From contig SFCY01000037.1 of the NCBI GenBank assembly GCA_004558865.1, forward strand, positions 1-18,392: a DNA stretch of 18,392 nt, given 5' to 3'. A program made the position numbers and the translations under genes. Below are positions 1-5,838 of this stretch, piece after piece (position 1 is the stretch's first letter; each line of letters begins with the position of its first letter). A model generated the notes under the pieces. The model had not been told where the DNA came from, ran no database searches, and worked only from the letters and a program-made list of their open reading frames with translations. Source of the stretch: Bacteroidales bacterium (lineage in GTDB: Bacteria > Bacteroidota > Bacteroidia > Bacteroidales > Bacteroidaceae).

Positions 1-319
1 CCTTGATGCCTTCGTCAGATTTGTGGTAGACAGGCCTGATGTCGAGGTCACTCTTGAGGGTATGGAAGGTCTCTTCCACAGTTCTTATCACATTATAAAA
101 TCTCCAGACGTTAATCTCTTCTTTCTCATCAAGGCTGGTGATCAGGACATATTTTCCATGGAACTTCTTGGCGGTGTCAACCTGCCCGCCGTTTTTCTTC
201 CACGAGATGGACACTACCTTCTCATCCTTGCCTTCTCCCTCGTAGGTGAGGTCGATGGCGAAGCTTTTTCTGATGGCGCCGTATTTCCCGTCCAGTTTGC
301 CGATACGCTTGTTGACGGC
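1..319 (-). pseudogene. IS4/IS1634-like transposase, C-terminal fragment (partial at window edge)
   Basis: The minus strand is open from 319 down to the window edge. It encodes AVNKRIGKLDGKYGAIRKS followed by a WKKNGG stretch, a GKYVLITSLD strand, and FYNVIRTVEETFHTLKSDL. The last piece fits the Y-R-E-K signature around the third catalytic acidic residue of DDE transposases of the IS4/IS1634 type. A TGA lies three codons upstream of residue A (326-328 on the minus strand), so the N-terminal part with the first two catalytic acids is missing. The gene continues past base 1, so its C-terminal end is not visible. It is a non-functional relic cut at about 320. The family call rests on the signature and overall feel; the exact IS name cannot be given. 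Confidence 0.72.
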
Positions 320-321
320 CC

Positions 322-567
322 AAGATCAAGCAGGAGGAAGCCGCCTATGTCGACCTCCCCAAAATCTACGCCTTCAAGGATGCCCGTCAGAAGGAAATCA
401 TGCTCAACCGCAACTTTGCCTGGGTAAGATACGAATATAATCAAGAATTGCCTTCTAAATCTATATTTTTTTCCATGTCTATCAATTATGTTCGGATAGG
501 CATAGCTCGCTCATCTTGTGTGGCAACTGCCACGCAACAGTGTGACAGTTGTTCTATTGTTGCGTGA
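322..567 (+). pseudogene. orphan coding-like fragment joined to the transposase remnant
   Basis: The plus strand is open from a TGA at 313-315 to a TGA at 565-567. It begins without a start codon, directly at the point where transposase homology ends. The first 40 residues (PKIKQEEAAYVDLPKIYAF, then KDARQKEIMLNRNFAWVRYEY) have a natural protein composition. From about base 440 the DNA becomes AT-rich and then enters the 22-nt repeat array, so only 322-440 is likely to be former coding sequence. I do not recognise the family. Its start is missing, so it is most likely the truncated 3' end of a gene disrupted by the same rearrangement that cut the transposase. Confidence 0.35.
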
Positions 568-607
568 CAGTTGTTCTGCTGTTGTGTGACGGTTGGCACA
601 CAACATG
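537..607 (-). repeat. 22-nt-period tandem array A, left copy
   Basis: Units beginning at 537, 559 and 581 repeat every 22 nt; the core in plus orientation is GTTGYGTGACRGTTGTTCT. Read on the minus strand from 607, about 68 nt align without gaps to 15324-15391 on the plus strand with about 10 mismatches, both starting CATGTTGTGTG. Just outside (518-531) sits a GTGGCA-AC-TGCCAC dyad. The period of 22 is not a multiple of 3, which argues against coding. Open frames through it are a by-product of the repeat. Confidence 0.8.
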
Positions 608-658
608 GGCAATCGAAGACAGGCATCAGGATGCGACTGTTTTCGGTTGCTGGCATTC

Positions 659-746
659 GCCGGCAAAGTTGTCTACATTTGCCGGCAAGGTTGTCTACAT
701 TTGCCGCAAGGTTGTCAAACATTTGCCAGCAAGCGAAACTTTGAAG
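659..746 (-). repeat. 22-nt-period tandem array B, left copy
   Basis: Units start at 659, 681, 703 and (degenerate) 725, exactly 22 nt apart. On the minus strand the core is CAAATGTAGACAAC with GGC flanks. A related pair of units (CAAATGTCGACAAC) occurs at 14829-14872 on the plus strand. The array lies 52 nt inside array A. No open frame here looks like a real protein. Confidence 0.75.
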
Positions 747-783
747 AGTGCAGATTGTAGGCAAGCGGCCTGCTCCCATACGA

Positions 784-819
784 CAAAGGCTGGCTCCAAC
801 ACCTTGGAGCCAGCCTTTG
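784..819. terminator. strong 16-bp hairpin downstream of the secreted-protein operon
   Basis: CAAAGGCTGGCTCCAA (784-799) pairs perfectly with 804-819 around a CACC loop. It lies 123 nt beyond the stop of the minus-strand operon that ends at 942. Neither strand has a long T run after it, so termination is inferred from strength and position. A near-identical stem recurs at 5751-5797. The rest of 608-941 holds array B and GC-rich sequence (820-941) in which I see no gene. Confidence 0.55.
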
Positions 820-941
820 TGGTCTCATGCCCCAAGCTCCGTGGGCAGCAAGCGGCTTGGGCGCGGTGCGCTCGGTGGCGGGCTGCGGGCGGGGCGGAGT
901 GGGGGCTGGTGTGTTTGCCTGCTAAGGGCGAGGGCGGGGGG

Positions 942-2341
942 CTACAGCACAGTGGCCTTGCCCTTGTAGTGGACCTTGATGTCGTGCTTGCCCTCCTTCA
1001 CCGAGGCGAAGACCGTGGAGGTGAGGTCCAGCTGGTCGCCGCTGAGTGTCATGGTGGCGTTGCCGCCGTTGGCGTTGGGCGTGTCGCCGTCTACTGTCGC
1101 CTTGTTGTAGGTCTCGCCATTGTAGGTGACGGTAAGCACCTCGTTGCCTCCGTCGCTGCTGAAGGGCACCACATCGCCTTGGGCCGCCGACTTCAGAATC
1201 CTCAGGCTCAGGTCGGCGCGTGCCGTGTCGTTGGCCGTGGCCGACGCGTCGTTGAAGAGATACACGTGGTAGTAGTCGCCCTCGGAGGCCACGATGGCGG
1301 CGTTGAGGCTTGTGCTCTGCTGGTTGACCACGATGGCGTTGGCGCGCTCTGTGGCGTAGTCGGTGGGCGTTCCCTCGTAGAATGCTTTCAGGGTGTGCGT
1401 GCCTCCAAGTCCGGCCACGTCGATGGTGACGGCGTAGCTGTCACCATCGGCCTTGACCGAGAGCGAGCCGGTGGCAGAGCCGGCCTGTCCCTGTGCGATT
1501 TCCGCCTGCTCGCTGTTGAGGTTGTCGACGAGGGCGAGGCTGTAAGCCTGCTGCCCCTGCACGTCGATGGCCCTGCCGTCGAGTGCCTCCTGCGGCACGT
1601 TCACGGCTGCGTAGTAGTAGACGTTGGCCAGTTGGTCGGCCGTCTCCACGTCGCCGGTGGCGAGGTAGAGGGTGACGCTGCCGTCGTCCTCATGCTTCAC
1701 GAAAGCCTTGCGCACGCTGGTGGAGTGGTCGTTGATGGTGAAGTAGTAGGCGCTGGGGGCCTGGTGGGTGTAGCTGCCCGAGTAGCTGACCTTGAAGTCG
1801 GAGGCTCCAGCCTCAGGGTTGCCCTTGAAGTCGAGGCTTACGGTCATCTTGCCGTTGAGGGTGTCGGCCCTGAGGGTTGCCTTGCTGTAGGAGACCGTCC
1901 AGTCGTCCGGCACGTCGGAGGCTCCAATGACGGGCTCTCCGCCCTCAAGGTAGTAGGCATAGACGGGGTTGTTGGCGTAGTCGACGCTCTCGAAGTCGAT
2001 GTCGGTGCCGAAGAGGGCGTCGGGCATGGCGATGAGCACGATGTCGCCGGCGTAGCTTGTCACGAAGTCGGTGAGCTTGTCGGCCTTGGAGAGGCACACG
2101 TAGGTGGTTCCGCCGTCGGAGTAGAGCAGGGCGGAGTGGAGCTGTATCTCCTCGCCGTTCACAGTGGCGGTGTTGGCCTGCGCCTGCTGGGGGCCTTGAA
2201 GGCGATGCGGTCCACGTCCTTGCCGATGACGAGCTTCTGTGTGACCTTTCCGTCCTTCATTACATAGAGGGTGTCTTGTGCTGAGGCGTGGCCCACTGCC
2301 ATCAAGAGCAGCAGCAGGAGGAGTAAGGTGTTTCTTTTCAT
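942..2341 (-). pseudogene. secreted three-module protein of unknown function, frameshifted
   Basis: Translation starts at 2341 with a clear signal peptide (MKRN, a long Leu stretch, cleavage near HASA|QD), then DTLYVMKDGKVTQ and DVDRIAFKAP. At the G5 run 2189-2193 (plus strand) the frame breaks and a stop follows after 60 codons. Adding one base restores an open frame to 942 and gives a protein of 466 residues. Its mature part contains three related modules, about residues 57-192, 197-326 and 334-466. Each opens with a strand pattern like VNGEEIQLHSALLYSDGGTTYVCL and closes with a pattern like DFKVSYSGSYT, HTLKAFYEGT or HDIKVHYKGKA. This suggests tandem beta-sandwich domains, secreted or surface-exposed. 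It lies 21 nt after the T9SS-tailed gene and is surely co-transcribed with it. The break may be a true mutation, slippage in the G run, or a sequencing error. Family not recognised. Confidence 0.7.
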
Positions 2342-2362
2342 TTTTGTTGGTGGGTTGTAGGG

Positions 2363-2845
2363 TTAGCGTTTTAACATTTTGATGGTTTTCCTTCCGGCTT
2401 TGATGATGTAGGTGCCGTTCTGCCATTGCGAGGCGTCCACTTGGGCCTTGCCGTTGGAGGCCGCGGCGTGGGCTATGCGCTGGCCGCTGAGGTTGTAGAC
2501 GTCGAGGGAGTCGCCGTCGGCGAGGTTCTCGGCCGTGAACGTGTAGCCTTCTGACCGGATGACGGTGGCGAGGGCCTCGGACTGGGCCTGGCGGATGCCG
2601 TTGGACGTGTCGAACGACAGGTAGTCGACATCGGCCAACGGCAGGTTGTAGAGGCTTTTCCCCGTACCTGCCTCCACCACGGTCATCTGGCCGTCGGCGA
2701 GGTCGATGCCGTCGATGTCGCCTAAGCTGACGACGTGCGATGAGCCGTCGAGTATCAGAATCTGGAGAGAGGTGTCGTCTCCATTCTGTGCCGACAGGGA
2801 CATGGCTGTTGCCAAGAGCATGGCGGCTAAAGTGATTTTTTTCAT
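2363..2845 (-). CDS. small secreted protein with T9SS-type C-terminal sorting tail
   Basis: The product has 160 residues. Residues 1-20 (MKKITLAAMLLATAMSLSAQ) form a Sec signal peptide. Residues 28-78 hold two strands with an acidic D-I/V-D motif (LGDIDGIDLADG and LADVDYLSF), a pattern seen in many small Prevotella exported proteins and also in the next gene (DVDRIAF). Residues 90-160 resemble the Por_Secre_tail/type A sorting domain of the type IX secretion system: LDVYNLSGQRIAH, QWQNGTYIIKAG, then KTIKMLKR at the extreme C-terminus. It is therefore probably exported across the outer membrane or anchored there. The middle is too short for a known enzyme. It is first in a two-gene operon with its own promoter about 120 nt upstream. 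Molecular role unknown. Confidence 0.8.
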   Translation of the reverse strand: MKKITLAAMLLATAMSLSAQNGDDTSLQILILDGSSHVVSLGDIDGIDLADGQMTVVEAGTGKSLYNLPLADVDYLSFDTSNGIRQAQSEALATVIRSEGYTFTAENLADGDSLDVYNLSGQRIAHAAASNGKAQVDASQWQNGTYIIKAGRKTIKMLKR

Positions 2846-2965
2846 ACTGTTGAATGTTTGTTATGATGTGGAACAGATTGTGCTTTTTGGAACCAATTGG
2901 GCGAAAGCAGTTCCGCTTTGGCTGGATTTCCGCAGGATTGTTGCACGTATTGTTTGTATTTGGTG

Positions 2966-2997
2966 CAAAATTAGAAAAAACACTCCGTATATGCAAA
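2966..2997 (-). promoter_or_regulatory. Bacteroidota-type promoter of the secreted-protein operon
   Basis: On the minus strand, TTTG (2997-2994) is followed after 20 nt by TAATTTTG (2973-2966), a full match to TAnnTTTG. Transcription should start near 2959, leaving a leader of about 114 nt before the ATG at 2845. Confidence 0.7.
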
Positions 2998-3094
2998 CAT
3001 TACAAGCGTAATGTGGAGGGCTAGGCCGTTTCTTAGCCTTGTGGATGCCTGATGGTGGTAGAAACAGGGCGCGGGGCTGGCAGGGAAACAACAG

Positions 3095-3168
3095 AAGAAG
3101 CCCCCGAACGTGCCGGGGGCTTCCATGTCTAACCATGCACCCGCTCAGATTATGAAAGAAAACGGATG
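3095..3168 (-). ncRNA. candidate small RNA with its own promoter and terminator
   Basis: Between pdxT and the terminator hairpin, the minus strand carries TACTTTTG (3182-3175), a full TAnnTTTG match. CTTG sits 20 nt upstream of it (3206-3203) as a weak -33 element. A start near 3168 and the hairpin ending at 3097 would give an RNA of about 75 nt with no credible open frame. The remaining sequence up to pdxT (3183-3260) shows nothing else. The call is inference; TAnnTTTG can occur by chance. Confidence 0.25.
3097..3123. terminator. GC-rich terminator hairpin between pdxT and the secreted-protein operon
   Basis: GAAGCCCCCG (3097-3106) pairs with CGGGGGCTTC (3114-3123). On the minus strand it is followed by a T-rich stretch (TTCTGTTGTTTCC). 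It lies about 140 nt beyond the pdxT stop and about 100 nt before the next promoter, so it probably ends pdxST transcription and/or the short transcript proposed at 3095-3168. Confidence 0.65.
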
Positions 3169-3260
3169 CGTGTGCAAAAGTAGCCATTATTGTTGGAACC
3201 TGCAAGCCTGTGGCGGTTTTTCCCCAACAATGCTTTTCTTTGGGGTCGTGTGTCTCGCCC

Positions 3261-3836
3261 TCAGTTGGATTCCGACGCCATACGCAGGAAATACTCATGC
3301 ACGGCGGTGGAGCTGTTGAGCTCGGGGTGGAAAGCTGTGACGAGCTGGTTGGCCTGGCGCGCCGCCACGATGTGTCCCTGCTCTTGGGCGAGGATGTCCA
3401 CGCCGTCGCCCACCTTGTTGATGTAGGGCGCGCGGATGAAGGTCATCGGCACGTTGTCGGCCACCCCCTTCATCTTTCCCGTGGTGAAGAAGCTTCCCAG
3501 CTGTCGGCCGTAGGCGTTGCGCCTGACGCTGATGTCCATGGTGGAGATGCGTTCGAAGTCCTCTCCGTCCACATGCTTCGCCAGCAGGATGAGTCCCGCG
3601 CAGGTGCCAAACACCGGCAGCCCGCCCCGTATGGCCTCGCGCACGGGCTGGAGCAGTCCCAGGTCGCGGAGCAGCTTCAGCTGGGTGGTGCTCTCGCCGC
3701 CGGGAATGATGAGTCCGTCCTTGGGCTGCAGCCAGTCGCTGGCCTGCCTCACCTCGAAGCTTTCCGCCCCAAGTCGGGCCAGGGTGTGCTCATGCTCTAT
3801 GAACGCTCCTTGCAGAGCCATTACTGCGATTCTCAT
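3261..3836 (-). CDS. pdxT: pyridoxal 5'-phosphate synthase, glutaminase subunit PdxT
   Basis: The 191-residue product has the full class I glutamine amidotransferase layout of PdxT: PGGEST at 45-50, the nucleophile Cys79 in GTCAG, and the His170/Glu172 pair in FHPE. It releases ammonia from glutamine and passes it to PdxS in the cytosolic 12+12 PLP synthase complex. Length is normal for the family. The start codon overlaps the pdxS stop by 4 nt (ATGA), as expected for translational coupling and fixed stoichiometry. It is the last gene of the regulator-pdxS-pdxT operon. Confidence 0.97.
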   Translation of the reverse strand: MRIAVMALQGAFIEHEHTLARLGAESFEVRQASDWLQPKDGLIIPGGESTTQLKLLRDLGLLQPVREAIRGGLPVFGTCAGLILLAKHVDGEDFERISTMDISVRRNAYGRQLGSFFTTGKMKGVADNVPMTFIRAPYINKVGDGVDILAQEQGHIVAARQANQLVTAFHPELNSSTAVHEYFLRMASESN

Positions 3837-4708
3837 TTGCCACGCTCCGCCATGAGTACCTTAATCTCCTGCTCGTTGATGCCCACCATGGCCTCGCCGA
3901 GGTCCTCGCTCACCTCGGCCAGCTTCTTGGGGTCGTTGAAGTTGGTCACGGCCTGCACGATGGCAGCGGCGCGCTTGGCGGGGCTGCCGCTCTTGAAGAT
4001 GCCGCTGCCCACAAACACGCCCTCGGCCCCGAGCTGCATCATCAGGGCTGCGTCGGCGGGAGTAGCCACGCCGCCTGCTGCGAAATTGACTACGGGGAGC
4101 TTGGCGTGGTCGTGCACATACTTCACGAGGTCGTAGGGCACCTGCAGCTGCTTGGCGGCCTCGAAGAGCTCATCCTCGCGCTTGGCCACGAGGGCGCGGA
4201 TCTCGCTTTGCATCAGTCGCATGTGGCTCACGGCCTGCACCACGTCGCCCGTGCCCGGCTCGCCCTTGGTGCGAATCATCGTGGCTCCCTCGGCTATGCG
4301 TCGCAGGGCCTCGCCGAGATTGCGCGCGCCGCACACGAAAGGCACGTCGAACTGGGTCTTGTCGATATGGTACACGTCGTCGGCGGGCGATAGCACCTCG
4401 CTCTCGTCGATATAGTCGATGTTGATGGCCTGCAGAATCTGGGCCTCCACAAAGTGGCCGATGCGGCATTTGGCCATCACGGGTATGGACACAGCCTCCT
4501 GTATGCCCTTGATCATCTTGGGGTCGCTCATGCGCGACACTCCGCCTGCTGCGCGGATGTCGGCGGGGATTCGCTCCAGGGCCATCACGGCGCAGGCTCC
4601 TGCCTGCTCGGCGATGCGCGCCTGCTCGGGGGTTGTCACGTCCATAATCACACCGCCCTTGAGCATCTGGGCCAGGTTGCGGTTGAGTTCTTGTCTTTCT
4701 TTAGTCAT
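3833..4708 (-). CDS. pdxS: pyridoxal 5'-phosphate synthase, lyase subunit PdxS
   Basis: The 291-residue product is a (beta/alpha)8 PdxS/SNZ protein. It builds PLP from ribose 5-phosphate, glyceraldehyde 3-phosphate and ammonia. Visible active-site positions are Asp23 in VIMDVT, Lys80 in [10 protein letters not shown] (the Schiff-base lysine, K81 in Bacillus numbering) and Lys148 in [10 protein letters not shown] (the second lysine). The phosphate-binding GVATPADA and [12 protein letters not shown] segments are also intact. It starts 3 nt after the AraC-fusion gene and overlaps pdxT by 4 nt. This shows the organism uses the DXP-independent B6 route. Confidence 0.98.
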   Translation of the reverse strand: MTKERQELNRNLAQMLKGGVIMDVTTPEQARIAEQAGACAVMALERIPADIRAAGGVSRMSDPKMIKGIQEAVSIPVMAKCRIGHFVEAQILQAINIDYIDESEVLSPADDVYHIDKTQFDVPFVCGARNLGEALRRIAEGATMIRTKGEPGTGDVVQAVSHMRLMQSEIRALVAKREDELFEAAKQLQVPYDLVKYVHDHAKLPVVNFAAGGVATPADAALMMQLGAEGVFVGSGIFKSGSPAKRAAAIVQAVTNFNDPKKLAEVSEDLGEAMVGINEQEIKVLMAERGK

Positions 4709-4711
4709 GAT

Positions 4712-5665
4712 TCAAAGTTGTTGGTTTTTATGCTCCTGCCGCCGATAGTCGCTCGGCGACAGGCCGGTTTGTTTTTTGAAGAATTTCGAGAAGTGGGCCT
4801 GCGAGGAGAATCCGTTGGCGAAGGCTATCTCCTGCACCGTGCGGTCGGTGGTGAGCAGGTCGTTGGCAATGGCGCGGGTTTTCTGCCGGTCGATGATGTT
4901 CTTGGGCGAGAGGCGTCCCACCCGGTGGCAGACCTGCGCCAGGTAGGTGGCACTCACGTTGAGGCAGTCGGCATAGAAGGCCACGTCGCTGTTGGTGCGG
5001 TAGTGGTCGCCCACGAGTGTGACGAACCGGTTGAAGAGCTTCTCCCCCACACCCTGCGGCCGTTGCTTGGGCTGTAGGCCGCGTGCGGCGAAGTCGCGTG
5101 CCTTGCGCTCGGCCTCCTCCACGCTGTCGCCTGCCGCCACATAGGCCGCCACGGCCGAGGAGAAGGCGTTCTGCTGGCCGTGTAGCGCGGCGTCGTCGAT
5201 GAGGTGGACGGTGGACAGCACGTCGGGGCCAAGGATGTCGCTGGCCTCGTTGCGGCGGATGACCACGAAGGAGCAGAGGGGCAGCAGCTGCTGGCGGATC
5301 TGCGCCAGCACGTCGGGAGAGAGCAGCAGGTCGCCGTTGGCCGACCGCAGTATGGGGTCGTAGACCACGAAGCGCGGCTTGTACTTCACGAGCAGGTCGA
5401 CGATGACCTGCAGCACGTCGCAGCGGCGTATCATGCCAATCTTCACCACCTCGGGCTCCACGTCGTTGACGATGGCCTCCACCTGTCCGCGCACCGTAGC
5501 CGCGGGCAGGTCGTAGAAGCTCTGGATGCCGAGCGTATTCTGCACCGTGACGGATGTGATGGCCGACACGGCGTAGGCGCCAAGCGACGCGATGATGCGT
5601 ATGTCGGCCTGCACGCCCGACACACTGGTGCTGTCAGAGCCTGTTATGGTGAGTATCGTTTTCAT
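4712..5665 (-). CDS. ThiD/PdxK-like pseudokinase fused to AraC DNA-binding domain, likely pdxST regulator
   Basis: The ATG at 5665 (MKTILTITGSDS) is preferred over a start 13 codons upstream, because the promoter lies between them. The product has 317 residues. Residues 1-195 align with ThiD/PdxK kinases of the ribokinase superfamily: TITGSD, GVQADIRIIASLGAY, VTVQNTLGIQS, VVKIGMI, then LLPLCSFVVIRRNE. Between NEASDILG (139-146) and LHGQQNAFSSAVAAY (161-175) about 55 residues that hold the KGGH and lid strands are missing. The conserved HGTGCT motif reads HGQQNA, so the anion hole and catalytic Cys/Asp are gone; SGGAG is also SVSG. Kinase activity is unlikely. Residues 222-310 are an AraC domain with two helix-turn-helix units (second: TVQEIAFANGFSSQAHFSKFF). 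It leads the operon 3 nt before pdxS, so I infer a B6-vitamer (or HMP) sensor controlling pdxST. Databases will tend to call it a phosphomethylpyrimidine kinase. Confidence 0.88.
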   Translation of the reverse strand: MKTILTITGSDSTSVSGVQADIRIIASLGAYAVSAITSVTVQNTLGIQSFYDLPAATVRGQVEAIVNDVEPEVVKIGMIRRCDVLQVIVDLLVKYKPRFVVYDPILRSANGDLLLSPDVLAQIRQQLLPLCSFVVIRRNEASDILGPDVLSTVHLIDDAALHGQQNAFSSAVAAYVAAGDSVEEAERKARDFAARGLQPKQRPQGVGEKLFNRFVTLVGDHYRTNSDVAFYADCLNVSATYLAQVCHRVGRLSPKNIIDRQKTRAIANDLLTTDRTVQEIAFANGFSSQAHFSKFFKKQTGLSPSDYRRQEHKNQQL

Positions 5666-5674
5666 TTGCGTCTG

Positions 5675-5715
5675 CAAAGTAAGGGAATATATTCGAACAA
5701 ACAAAACATTGTTTG
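5675..5715 (-). promoter_or_regulatory. promoter and candidate operator of the B6 operon
   Basis: On the minus strand a -33 TTTG (5705-5702) and a TTACTTTG box (5682-5675, 7 of 8 to TAnnTTTG) are 19 nt apart. The start would be near 5668, only a few bases before the ATG at 5665. Two dyads overlap the promoter: CAAACAA-AACA-TTGTTTG (5698-5715), which covers the -33 element, and the perfect palindrome GAATATATTC (5685-5694) in the spacer. They are plausible sites for the AraC-type product of the first gene; this is inference. Confidence 0.5.
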
Positions 5716-5750
5716 CAAAAAGACAAAGAAAACGAAAGTTTGTACAACTG

Positions 5751-5806
5751 CAAAGGCTGGCTTCAAGGGCGCGTCACGCTTCTTGGAGCCAGCCTTGTGC
5801 TTTTTT
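5751..5806. terminator. hairpin terminator at the end of the six-gene operon
   Basis: AAGGCTGGCTTCAAG (5753-5767) pairs with CTTGGAGCCAGCCTT (5782-5796) with one G-T pair, and an inner GCG/CGC stem closes the loop. T6 follows on the plus strand (5801-5806). It lies 33 nt beyond the ligase stop (minus strand) and upstream of the B6 promoter, so it can insulate the two operons. The stem is almost the same as the one at 784-819. Confidence 0.6.
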
Positions 5807-5838
5807 CCAAATCCGTCGCAAAAATCCGTGTCAGCACT

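Noticed and set aside
537..746. CRISPR array reading of the 22-nt-period repeats.
   Set aside because: Units are contiguous with no spacers, and too short for CRISPR repeats.
549..2267. Long plus-strand open frame of 572 codons.
   Set aside because: Its first part runs through the repeat arrays and the rest is antisense to the secreted-protein operon. Its Val/Gly/His-rich composition is typical of antisense frames in GC-rich genes.
2342..2996. Upstream extension of the 942 open frame to an ATG at 2996.
   Set aside because: It runs through the promoter and then out of frame through the T9SS-tailed gene; the translation is Arg/His-rich shadow sequence.
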